A stretch of DNA of 64,000 nt from JBBSBL01 sp046330255. Its GTDB lineage: Bacteria > Actinomycetota > Thermoleophilia > Solirubrobacterales > Solirubrobacteraceae. The notes beneath the pieces were generated by a model. The model did no database searches. It saw only the letters and a list, made by a program, of their open reading frames with translations, and had not been told where the DNA came from. The position numbers were made by a program, and so were the translations under genes. Positions 36,544 through 44,876 of the stretch are shown piece after piece. The first letter of the stretch is position 1. Each line of letters opens with the position of its first letter. The stretch spans positions 1,240,001-1,304,000 of the forward strand of contig JAXLTC010000001.1 in the NCBI GenBank assembly GCA_046330255.1, written 5' to 3'.

Positions 36544-36651
36544 GGGGGTCGTATGTGCCCCCTACCCAGGAGCATGGACCGGCGCCGCGCTCCGGCGCAC
36601 GCAGCGAGCGCGGAGCTCCTCCTCCTTGCCGCAGTTCGCGGCGTAACAGGC
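36544..36651 (+). repeat. Intergenic hairpin repeat, copy A
   Basis: GGGGG (36544-36548), loop TCGTATGTG, CCCCC (36558-36562), then TACCCAGGAGCATGGACCGG and GCGCCGCGCTC. The 3' end is CCGCAGTTCGCGGCGTAACAGG. It matches copy B closely (GGGGGTCGTATTCGCCCCCT, and ATGGACC with GGCGCCGCGCTC). It sits between the converging ppx and 36662 genes, so the hairpin could also act as a terminator. Confidence 0.6.
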
Positions 36652-36661
36652 GGGGCGGCGG

Positions 36662-36982
36662 TCAGCGAGCCGAGCGCGGCTCGCCCTCGCGGCCGGGCGC
36701 GATCGGCACCTCGAGCGGCGCCCCCGGCGCGATGGCCGGCTCCGAGCTGAGCGCCTCGACCTCCTCCTCGATGCCGAACGCGGAGCCGTCGCACTGAATC
36801 CGGAAGCGCTTGGGCGGGACGCGGTCGTCGGGGATCACCGGGATGCCCCACAGCTCGTCCCAGCCGAACAGCTCATGGTTGCCCGGGTTGAGCAGGATCG
36901 CCTGCGCGGGCATCGGGCAGGTGGCGTTGTGGTGGTCCAGGCCGCCGCGGATGAAGGCCAGCATCTCGGCTTCGAGGCTCAC
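36662..36982 (-). CDS. Hypothetical protein
   Basis: A 106-residue unrecognised protein with a conserved-looking core: NATCPMPAQAILLNPGNHEL, then FGWDELWGIPVIPDDRVPPK and FRIQCDGSA. It reads like a small soluble protein family restricted to actinobacteria. The start is GTG 36982. The Asn/Trp-containing core is unlike random GC-rich reading, which supports a real gene. Confidence 0.65.
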   Translation of the reverse strand: MSLEAEMLAFIRGGLDHHNATCPMPAQAILLNPGNHELFGWDELWGIPVIPDDRVPPKRFRIQCDGSAFGIEEEVEALSSEPAIAPGAPLEVPIAPGREGEPRSAR

Positions 36983-37028
36983 GCGGCGATTGTGCCACGC
37001 CCCGACGGCTCGGAGCGGTGGTGGCGGC

Positions 37029-37934
37029 TCAGGCCGGCGGTTCCTGGATCCCCGCGCGGGATGCGACCCGCACCGCGAGCCCGCGGACGGTCGGGGCGCT
37101 CAGGCCGTTGCGCCGCCCCGCGCGCAGCACCGCGCCCGCGATCGCGTCGAGCTCCGGCTCGGCGCCCGCCGCGACATCGCGACGCATGGAGCTCGAGAGC
37201 TGCGGCGGCGCCGACTCCAGCTCCCGGCGCGCCTCGCCCGCGTCGATCGCGGCGCCCTCCGCCCGGGCGATCTGGGCGACTTCGTCGACCGCCTCGTCGA
37301 GCTCTGCCCGGCGCACGGGGTCGGAGCGGATCTCGCCGACGGGCGCGTCGTAGGCGGTGGTGGCGAGCGCCAGCGGGCAGAGTCGCGCGAGCTTCGACCA
37401 CATGACGCCGGCCTCGTCGGAGCCCACGCGCACCTCGACGCCCGCGCGGCGCAGGTCGCGGGCGAACGGCTCCAGGCGCTCGCGCAGGACCGGGTCGGCC
37501 GCGGCGAGATCGACGCGCGCATCGGGCGAGACGTGCTCGATCTCGCCGGGCGCGGTGCGCAGCGACATGACGCGGATGACCCCCGCCGCGACGCGCCCGG
37601 TCCCGAAGCGGGCGCGCAGCAGGTCGATGTGCTCGATCCCGTTGAGCAACGGGACGACCACCTCCGGGTCGGCCCGCACCCGCTCCAGCGCGGGCTCCAG
37701 CAGCGGCGCCTTGACCGCGACGACCAGCGTCCGCGCGGGCTCGGTGAGCTCGGCCGTGGCGGCAGGCCGCGCGACGAGGTCGCCGAGCAGCGGGCTGCGC
37801 AGCCGCAGGCCGTGGTCTGCGATGTGCTCCGCGGTCGGCTCGCGCGCGACGACCGTCACGTCGGCCGAGCCCCGCGCGAGCGCCGCCGCCACGAGGCCGC
37901 CGACGCCCCCGGCGCCGAGCACCGCCACGCTCAC
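37029..37934 (-). CDS. Ketopantoate reductase-family (ApbA/PanE) dehydrogenase
   Basis: A 301-residue NADPH-dependent reductase. The N-terminus carries the dinucleotide motif VAVLGAGGVGGLVAAALARG, the middle PLLNGIEH, and the helical C-terminal domain the catalytic-Lys region GVMWSKLARLCPLALATTAY. The pantothenate role is typical, but many ApbA paralogues act elsewhere. The GTG start overlaps the stop of the FAD enzyme (GTGA), so the pair is co-translated. Confidence 0.83.
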   Translation of the reverse strand: MSVAVLGAGGVGGLVAAALARGSADVTVVAREPTAEHIADHGLRLRSPLLGDLVARPAATAELTEPARTLVVAVKAPLLEPALERVRADPEVVVPLLNGIEHIDLLRARFGTGRVAAGVIRVMSLRTAPGEIEHVSPDARVDLAAADPVLRERLEPFARDLRRAGVEVRVGSDEAGVMWSKLARLCPLALATTAYDAPVGEIRSDPVRRAELDEAVDEVAQIARAEGAAIDAGEARRELESAPPQLSSSMRRDVAAGAEPELDAIAGAVLRAGRRNGLSAPTVRGLAVRVASRAGIQEPPA

Positions 37935-39523
37935 GACGGATCGATCAGCACGCCGGGGTTGAGGATCCCAGCCGGGTCGACGGCCGCCTTGGCGGCGGTC
38001 AACGCCCGCGCGAAGGGCTCCGGGCGCTGGCGGTCGTACCAGGGGCGGTGGTCACGCCCAACGGCGTGGTGGTGGGTGATCGTGCCCCCGGCCGCGATCA
38101 CGGCGTCCGACGCGGCCGCCTTGACCTGCGCCCACTGCTCCAGCTCCTCACCGCGCCGCGCCGGCGCGAGGATCGTGAAGTAGGGAGCGGGGCCGTCGGG
38201 GTAGACATGCGTGAAGCGGCAGGTGACCGAGCCCGCGCCGCAGGCGTCGTGCAGCGCCGCGGTCGCGGCCTCGGTCGCGCGCGCGTGGAACTCGGGGAAG
38301 CGCTCCCAGGTGATCGCGGTCTCGAAGGTCTCCGAGAGCACGCCCATCGCGACGAACGTGTCGCGCAGGTAGGGCGCGCGCAGGAACGCGTCGCGCCACG
38401 AGCCGGCCGCTCCCTCCCGGCCCGAGCCTCCGGGCCGCGGCTCGTCCCACTCCCCGCCGTGGTCGCCGCAGGCCTCGAGCGCCTGGGCGAGCTCTCCGTC
38501 CACGGAGCGCGCGGCCGCCTCGAACCCGAGCACCAGCAGCGCCGAGCTCCCGTCGCCGGCGCCGGTGGTGCGCGCCTCGGCGGCGTCGATCAGCCGGCAG
38601 TTGGCGGGCGCGAGGCCGTCCTGGACGATCGCCCGGACGGCGGCCGCACCGCGCTCCAGGTCGGGGAAGCGCACCGACGCCTGCGCGCGCGAGGCCGGTC
38701 GCGGCCGCACCCTCACCCAGGCCTCGGTGATCACCCCGAGCGCGCCCTCGGAGCCGATCAGCATCCGGTCCGGGCTGGGGCCCGCGCCCGAGCCGGGCAG
38801 GCGGCGCGACTCCCACTCGCCGGCGGGGGTGATCGCGCGCACGGACTCGACGAGGTCGTCGATGTGGGTCCAGCGCGTCGCGAAGTGCCCGCCGGCGCGC
38901 GTCGCGACCCAGCCGCCCAATGTGGAGAACTGGAACGACTGCGGGTAGTGGCGCAGCGTCAGGCCGTGCTCAGCGAGTTGCGCCTCCAGGCCCGGGCCGG
39001 TGGCGCCGGCACCGATCCGGGCGGCGAGCGAGGTCTCGTCCACCTCGAGCACGCGGTCGAGGCGCTCGAGCGAGAGCGTCACGGCGCCGGCGAAGCGCTC
39101 GCCGACGGCCGGCTCGACGCCCCCGACCACGCTCGTCCCGCCGCCGAACGGCACCACCGCGGCGCCCGCCTCCGCAGCCCAACCGAGCACGGCCGCGACC
39201 TCGTCCTCGTCGCCCGGGCGGGCGACGACGTCGGTCGGATGGTCGAAGCGCCCGCGGAAGGCGCGCACGACGTCGCGGTAGGAGGCCCCGTAGGAGTGGA
39301 ACGCGCGGTCGGCGTCCGATGCCGAGCAGATGCCCTCGAGGCTGGAGGGCGGCGAGATGCGCGCGGGCGGGAGCCGCACGTCCTCGAGCGGGACCGGCGA
39401 CTCGACGTCCTCGGAGCCGAAGCCCAGGTGCGCCCGCACGGCGGCCGCCGCATCGCGCACCTCGGCGGGCGATGGCTGCTCGTCGGCGAAGCCCCAACCC
39501 CAGTGCTTGCGCGTCCGGCCCAT
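37931..39523 (-). CDS. FAD-binding oxidase, alkyl-DHAP synthase-like
   Basis: A 530-residue flavoprotein of the VAO/PCMH group. The FAD site shows VVPFGGGTSVVGGVEP, and HYPQSFQFSTLGGWVATRAG with RWTHIDDLVE follow. The His-rich active-site motif GGTITHHHAVGRDH is characteristic of alkyldihydroxyacetonephosphate synthases. The N-terminal MGRTRKHWGWGFADEQ is also typical. It could make an ether-lipid precursor or act as a D-lactate/glycolate-type dehydrogenase. ATG 39523 follows TATGCT by 10 nt. Confidence 0.85.
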   Translation of the reverse strand: MGRTRKHWGWGFADEQPSPAEVRDAAAAVRAHLGFGSEDVESPVPLEDVRLPPARISPPSSLEGICSASDADRAFHSYGASYRDVVRAFRGRFDHPTDVVARPGDEDEVAAVLGWAAEAGAAVVPFGGGTSVVGGVEPAVGERFAGAVTLSLERLDRVLEVDETSLAARIGAGATGPGLEAQLAEHGLTLRHYPQSFQFSTLGGWVATRAGGHFATRWTHIDDLVESVRAITPAGEWESRRLPGSGAGPSPDRMLIGSEGALGVITEAWVRVRPRPASRAQASVRFPDLERGAAAVRAIVQDGLAPANCRLIDAAEARTTGAGDGSSALLVLGFEAAARSVDGELAQALEACGDHGGEWDEPRPGGSGREGAAGSWRDAFLRAPYLRDTFVAMGVLSETFETAITWERFPEFHARATEAATAALHDACGAGSVTCRFTHVYPDGPAPYFTILAPARRGEELEQWAQVKAAASDAVIAAGGTITHHHAVGRDHRPWYDRQRPEPFARALTAAKAAVDPAGILNPGVLIDPS

Positions 39524-39560
39524 GCGTCCGCGCAGCATACGTGCGCGTACCCTTGGCCGG

Positions 39561-40226
39561 ATGACCACCCCTGCGCCATCGGCCGGGCTGCTCGCCCGCG
39601 GCCCGTGGGACCCCGAGCGGGTGTCCGCGACCTGGCGGCCGGACGCCTACCGGCCCGAGCCGGAGACGACCGCGGCGGCCGATGCGGCGCTCGAGAAGCT
39701 GCGCGAGCGTGGCTCCCCGAGCCACGACGGGCTCGCGGCGCGGCTGGCGGGGTTCAGCGACGCGGATGGCGGCCTCGCGCTCGATCTCCAGCCGGCCCGC
39801 TGGGCTCTGCGGCTGGTGCCCGAGCGCGCGGCCGGCAGCCTCAGCGCGCTGTGCGTCGTGCGCGCGGCCGACGGGCGCTGGCTGGCGGGCCGGCGCGCGC
39901 CGTGGGTGGCCTCGTGGGCGGGGCGCTGGGCGCTCGGCGCGGGCGGGTCGGTCGAGGTCGGCGAGCATCCCGCGGACACGCTCGCGCGCGAGCTGGCCGA
40001 GGAGTGGTCGGTGGCGCCGGAGCGCCTCACGGTCGAGGCGCTGGTGACCGTGCCCAGCGGGCTTGTCCTCGTGGTCGGCGTGGCCTGGCTCCCGGACGGC
40101 GCGGAGGTGGCCCCGGACCACGAGCACGACGCGCACGAGTGGTGGCCGGCCGACCTGGGGCGCTGGCCGGCGCAGGCCGACGCGCCGCTGCGCGCGATGG
40201 CCTCCGCGCTCTCGGCCCGGGAATGA
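39561..40226 (+). CDS. Nudix hydrolase
   Basis: A 221-residue protein with a Nudix box at GGSVEVGEHPADTLARELAE, continuing EWSV, which fits Gx5Ex7REUxEE. The N-terminal 80 residues are a family-specific extension (RGPWDPERVSATWRPDAYRP). It hydrolyses a nucleoside-diphosphate-linked compound of unknown identity. TACCCT lies 7 nt before ATG 39561. It overlaps the next gene by ATGA. Confidence 0.85.
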   Translation: MTTPAPSAGLLARGPWDPERVSATWRPDAYRPEPETTAAADAALEKLRERGSPSHDGLAARLAGFSDADGGLALDLQPARWALRLVPERAAGSLSALCVVRAADGRWLAGRRAPWVASWAGRWALGAGGSVEVGEHPADTLARELAEEWSVAPERLTVEALVTVPSGLVLVVGVAWLPDGAEVAPDHEHDAHEWWPADLGRWPAQADAPLRAMASALSARE

Positions 40227-40537
40227 CGTTCCGGCGCCTGGAGATCCTCTCGTTCGTCGCCTCCGGCGTCTACGCGGCGCTGCTCTGGTGCTGGCTGACC
40301 GGCACCGCGCCCGGCGCGAAGCTCGTTCTCGGCTGGACGCACGGCTGCCTTTGGATCCTGATGACGGCGCTGGTGCTGGTGGCGGCGAGGCGCCGCATCC
40401 TGCCGCTGTGGCTCGCCGTGCTGGTGGCCGTGGTCGGCGGCCTCGGGCCGTTCGCCGGGAGCATCGGGTTCATCGTCGAGGACCGCCGCCGGCACCGCTC
40501 GCGTGCGGGCGAGACCGCGCCCGCGCCGGGCTCCTGA
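40223..40537 (+). CDS. DUF3817 membrane protein
   Basis: A 104-residue protein with three membrane helices and the DUF3817 pattern FVASGVYAALLWCWL, LGWTHGCLWILMTALVL and GPFAGSIGFIVEDRR. It belongs to a small actinobacterial membrane protein family of unknown function. The start overlaps the Nudix stop (ATGA), so the two are co-translated. Confidence 0.8.
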   Translation: MTFRRLEILSFVASGVYAALLWCWLTGTAPGAKLVLGWTHGCLWILMTALVLVAARRRILPLWLAVLVAVVGGLGPFAGSIGFIVEDRRRHRSRAGETAPAPGS

Positions 40538-40592
40538 GACGACGCTCGCAGGCTGCCCGCCGGCCGCGATCCGGACGATAAGGTTCAGCGCG

Positions 40593-43500
40593 ATGGCAGT
40601 CGACACGACGGTCCGGGTCGTGATGCCCGAGATGGGCGAATCGGTCACCGAGGGAGTGATCCTCGAATGGCTAAAGGGCGAGGGCGAGGAGATCGCGGCC
40701 GACGAGACGATCGTCGAGATCTCCACCGACAAGGTCGACGCCGAGGTCCCGTCGCCCGCCGCCGGCACGATCTCCAAGATCCACGCGGCCGAGGGCGACA
40801 CGGTCGCGGTCGGCGCGCTGCTGGCCGAGATCTCCACCGCCGGGGCGCCCACCGGCAACGGCGCCGCGGCGGCGCCGGCCACCGCGGGCGAGGCGGCCGC
40901 GCCCGCCCCCGCGCAGGACGGTGACGGCGACGGCACCGCCGGTCGCGTGATCGAGATCACGATGCCGCAGATGGGCGAGTCGGTCACCGAGGGCGTCATC
41001 CTCGAATGGCTCAAGGGCGAGGGCGACGCGCTCGCCGCGGACGAGACGGTCGTCGAGATCTCCACCGACAAGGTCGACGCCGAGGTCCCCGCCCCCGCTC
41101 CCGGCACGCTGACCGAGATCCTCGCCGCGGCCGGCGACACCGTCGCGGTCGGCCAGGTGCTCGCGCGGATGACCGCCGGCGCGGGCGCGCCCGCTGCGGC
41201 CCCGCAGGACGGGGCCGGCGACGCGCCGGCACCCTCCGCGGCGCCGCCCGCCGCGGACGGGGAGGCCAACGCCTCCCCGGTGGCCCGGCGCGCGGCCGAG
41301 GCGCTCGGCGTCGATCTCGGCGCGGTCGCCGGCAGCGCGCGCGGCGGGCGCATCACCAAGGCCGACGTCGAGGCGGCCGCCGAGGGCAACGGGACCTCGC
41401 CGGCCGCTGCGCCGGCGGGCGCCACCCTCATAAGGGGCGGCGCGGCGATGCTCGCGCGCTACATGGACGAGAGCCGGTCGATCCCGACCGCGACGTCGTT
41501 CCGCACGCTCACGGTCTCCACGCTCGACGCGCGGCGAAAAGCGCTGAAGGCCGCGGGGCGCAAGGTCAGCTTCACGCACCTGATCGCCTACGCGATCGCG
41601 CGCGCCGCGACCGAGCACCTCCCGGTGATGGCGCACCATTTCGCCGAGATCGACGGCAAGCCGCACCGGGTCGACGACGGCGCCGTGAACCTCGGGCTCG
41701 CGGTCGACGTGGAGAAGCGCGACGGCAGCCGCGCGCTGATGGTCCCGGTGATCCGCGACGCCGGCCGCCTCGGCTTCGCCGGCTTCCTGGAGGCCTACGA
41801 CGCGCTGGTCGAGAAGGCGCGCACGAACACGCTGACCGCGGACGACCTGGCCGGCGGCAACATCACGCTGACGAACCCGGGGGGCATCGGCACCGTCGCG
41901 TCGGTCCCGCGGCTGATGGTGGGCCAGGGCACGATCGTCGCCACGGGCTCGATCGCCTACCCGGTGGGGCTCGGCGGGGTCGGCGCGGCGATCGGCGCCG
42001 AGAAGGTCATGACGATGACCTCCACCTACGACCACCGGATCATCCAGGGCGCGGAGTCGGGTCGCTTCCTGGGGCGCATCGAGGCCTACCTGCAGGGCGA
42101 GGACTCGTTCTACGAGGGGGTGTTCGCCGAGTTGGGTGTCGAGCTGCCGCCGCTGCCCGCGCGCGCAGCCGCGCCGACCGCGCCCGCGGCGCCCGCCGCC
42201 GGCGCGCCGGCCGCCGCGCCGAGCGAGGAGCTGCTCCAGGCCGTGCAGGCCGCCACCTCGCTGGTCAAGGCCCACCGCACGCACGGCCACCTCGCCGCCC
42301 GCCTCGATCCGCTCGGCTCCGAGCCGCTCGGCGACCCCGCGCTCGACCCGGAGCCGCTGAGCCTCACGCCCGAGCTGATGGCGCAGATCCCGGCGCGAAT
42401 CCTGCGGACGTTCGTGCCCGGCGACACGCTCGCCGAGGCGCTGCCGAACCTGCACGCCACCTACTGCGGGACGATCGCCTACGAGGTCGAGCACATCGCC
42501 TCGCACGGCCAGCGGATGTGGCTGCGCGAGAAGATCGAGTCCGGCGAGCTGCGCACGCCGCTGACCCCGGACGAGAAGCGCGGGCTGCTGCACCGCCTCA
42601 CGCAGGTCGACGCGCTCGAGCGCTTCATGCACAAGGCCTACCTGGGCCAGAAGCAGTTCTCGATCGAGGGACTCGACATGACGGTCCCGATGATCGACGA
42701 GATGCTGATGCTCGCCGGCTCGGTCGGGGCGCAGGAGGTAGTGCTCGGCATGGCCCATCGCGGGCGGCTGAACGTGCTGGCGCACAACCTCGGGCGGCCC
42801 TACGACACGATCTTTGCGGAGTTCGAGGGCGCCTCGACGCTCGAGGCCGTGACCACGATCCCGCAGGGCGGCACCGGGGACGTCAAGTACCACCACGGCT
42901 TCCGCGGTACCTACCCGCTGCCGAGCGGGGAGCAGATCCTGGTGCGGCTGGAGTCCAACCCGAGCCACCTCGAGTTCGTCTCGCCGGTCGTCGAGGGCGC
43001 CACCCGCGCGGCGCAGACCACCCGCGAGGGACCGGTCGCCGCGCACGACCGCAACGCCGCGATCCCGATCGTGCTGCACGGGGACGCGGCGTTCCCGGGG
43101 CAGGGCATCGTCGCCGAGACCCTCAACCTGCAGGGGCTGGACGGCTACACGGTCGGCGGCACGCTGCACCTGATCCAGAACAACCAGGTCGGGTTCACGA
43201 CCGACCCGGATGACGAGCGCTCGACCCGCTGGGCCTCCGACCTCGCGAAGGGCTTCGACGTCCCGATCATCCACGTCAACGCCGACGACGTGGAGGCCTG
43301 CATCCAAGCGGTGCGGCTCGCGTTCGCCTTCCGCCAGGAGTTCGGCCACGACGTGCTGATCGACCTGATCGGCTACCGCCGCTTCGGCCACAACGAGGCC
43401 GACGAGCCCGCCTACACGCAGCCCGAGATGTACGCCCAGATCAAGAAGCACCCCTCGGCCCGGGAGCTGTTCGCGAAGCGGCTCGTCGGCGAGGGGGTCG

Positions 43501-44858
43501 TCAGCCAGGAGGACGCCGACGCCGAGGTCGAGTCGGTCTGGGCGACGCTCACGCACGCCCACGACGAGCTGAAGGCGGCGATCGAGCGCGCCGAGACGCC
43601 GCAGCAGCAGACGGGCGAGTACCAGCTCGACCGCACTCCCAGCCCCGAGCTGGACACCTCCGTCCCGGCCGACCGGCTGCGCGAGCTCAACGCCGAGCTG
43701 CTGCGCGTCCCCGACGGGTTCACCGTCCACCCCAAGCTCGCACGCCAGCTCGAGGCGCGCCGCGACGCGCTGGGCGCGAGCGGCGGGATCAACTGGGCGC
43801 ACGCGGAGGCGCTCGCGCTCGGGTCGCTCCTGGTCGAGGGCGCGCCCGTCCGCCTGACCGGCCAGGACACCGAGCGCGGCACCTTCTCGCAGCGCCACCT
43901 CGTGCTGCACGATGCCCAGACCGGCCAGGCGTACTGCCCGATCCAGCACCTGCCGGGCGCGCTCGCGTCGATGGAGCTGCACAACTCGCCGCTGTCGGAG
44001 ACGGCGGCCCTGGGCTTCGAGTACGGCTACTCGCAGGAGGGTCCGGAGACGCTCGTGCTCTGGGAGGCCCAGTTCGGCGATTTCGTCAACTCCGCGCAGG
44101 TGATCGTCGACCAGTTCATCGTCTCCGGGCTCGCGAAGTGGGGGCAGACGACCCGGCTCACGCTCCTGCTGCCCCACGGGTACGAGGGCTCGGGGCCGGA
44201 GCACTCATCCGCACGGCTGGAGCGCTTCCTGCAGCTCGCCGCCGAGGGCAACATCCGCGTCGCGAACCCGACCACGCCGGCGCAGTACTTCCACCTGCTG
44301 CGCCGCCAGGCGAAGATCGCCAAGCTGCGCCCGCTGGTGGTGATGACGCCCAAGAGCCTGCTGCGGCTCACGCAGGCGACCAACCGGATCGAGCATCTGA
44401 GCGAGGGCCGCTTCTACCCCGTGCTCGCCGAGCCGCGCGTGGACGAGCGGGCCGTGACGCGGCTGGCGCTCTGCACCGGGAAGATGTACTACGACCTCGT
44501 CGGCCACGAGTCCCGCAAGGACAACCCGCGCGTGACGGTTGCGCGGGTGGAGCTGCTCTACCCCTTCCCGCAGGCGCAGATCCTCGAGCTGATCGGGCGC
44601 TACCCGAACCTCGATGAGGTCGTCTGGGTGCAGGAGGAGCCGCGCAACATGGGCCCGCGCGCGCACATGTCGCCGCGGCTGATGCAGATCCTCCCCGACG
44701 AGCTGTCGTTCGGCTACATCGGCCGCCCCGAGCGGGCGAGCCCGGGCGAGGGCTACCCCGTCGCGCACGCGGAGGAGCAGAGCAGGATCGTGAGCACCGC
44801 CCTGGACCTGGGCAAGCCGGTCGCGATGTACCCGAAGAAGCTGCCGGGCGAGCGCTAG
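40593..44858 (+). CDS. kgd: 2-oxoglutarate dehydrogenase E2-E1 fusion (Kgd-like) with two lipoyl domains
   Basis: A 1421-residue fusion. Two lipoyl domains come first (about 7-82 and 119-195, lipoyl-lysines Lys47 and Lys160, both in EISTDKVDAEV), separated by Ala/Pro linkers. A peripheral-subunit-binding domain follows (about 226-265, ASPVARRAAEALGVDLG). The E2 acyltransferase domain is at about 285-520, with His481 in TYDHRIIQGAESG; the Q replaces the usual D, as in mycobacterial Kgd. E1o occupies about 545-1421 (GMAHRGRLNVL; ThDP motif GDAAFPGQG...IQNNQ). It would carry out the first two steps of the TCA-cycle complex. Actinobacterial Kgd/OdhA proteins normally lack the lipoyl and subunit-binding domains. 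TAAGGT lies 8 nt before the ATG. Confidence 0.92.
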   Translation: MAVDTTVRVVMPEMGESVTEGVILEWLKGEGEEIAADETIVEISTDKVDAEVPSPAAGTISKIHAAEGDTVAVGALLAEISTAGAPTGNGAAAAPATAGEAAAPAPAQDGDGDGTAGRVIEITMPQMGESVTEGVILEWLKGEGDALAADETVVEISTDKVDAEVPAPAPGTLTEILAAAGDTVAVGQVLARMTAGAGAPAAAPQDGAGDAPAPSAAPPAADGEANASPVARRAAEALGVDLGAVAGSARGGRITKADVEAAAEGNGTSPAAAPAGATLIRGGAAMLARYMDESRSIPTATSFRTLTVSTLDARRKALKAAGRKVSFTHLIAYAIARAATEHLPVMAHHFAEIDGKPHRVDDGAVNLGLAVDVEKRDGSRALMVPVIRDAGRLGFAGFLEAYDALVEKARTNTLTADDLAGGNITLTNPGGIGTVASVPRLMVGQGTIVATGSIAYPVGLGGVGAAIGAEKVMTMTSTYDHRIIQGAESGRFLGRIEAYLQGEDSFYEGVFAELGVELPPLPARAAAPTAPAAPAAGAPAAAPSEELLQAVQAATSLVKAHRTHGHLAARLDPLGSEPLGDPALDPEPLSLTPELMAQIPARILRTFVPGDTLAEALPNLHATYCGTIAYEVEHIASHGQRMWLREKIESGELRTPLTPDEKRGLLHRLTQVDALERFMHKAYLGQKQFSIEGLDMTVPMIDEMLMLAGSVGAQEVVLGMAHRGRLNVLAHNLGRPYDTIFAEFEGASTLEAVTTIPQGGTGDVKYHHGFRGTYPLPSGEQILVRLESNPSHLEFVSPVVEGATRAAQTTREGPVAAHDRNAAIPIVLHGDAAFPGQGIVAETLNLQGLDGYTVGGTLHLIQNNQVGFTTDPDDERSTRWASDLAKGFDVPIIHVNADDVEACIQAVRLAFAFRQEFGHDVLIDLIGYRRFGHNEADEPAYTQPEMYAQIKKHPSARELFAKRLVGEGVVSQEDADAEVESVWATLTHAHDELKAAIERAETPQQQTGEYQLDRTPSPELDTSVPADRLRELNAELLRVPDGFTVHPKLARQLEARRDALGASGGINWAHAEALALGSLLVEGAPVRLTGQDTERGTFSQRHLVLHDAQTGQAYCPIQHLPGALASMELHNSPLSETAALGFEYGYSQEGPETLVLWEAQFGDFVNSAQVIVDQFIVSGLAKWGQTTRLTLLLPHGYEGSGPEHSSARLERFLQLAAEGNIRVANPTTPAQYFHLLRRQAKIAKLRPLVVMTPKSLLRLTQATNRIEHLSEGRFYPVLAEPRVDERAVTRLALCTGKMYYDLVGHESRKDNPRVTVARVELLYPFPQAQILELIGRYPNLDEVVWVQEEPRNMGPRAHMSPRLMQILPDELSFGYIGRPERASPGEGYPVAHAEEQSRIVSTALDLGKPVAMYPKKLPGER

Positions 44859-44876
44859 CGCGCGCCCGGCCGCGCC

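Noticed and set aside
36544..36570. Hairpin after ppx as an ordinary intrinsic terminator only
   Set aside because: The similarity to the copy at 47139 continues far beyond the stem, so a repeat family explains more than a terminator, though it may still end transcripts.
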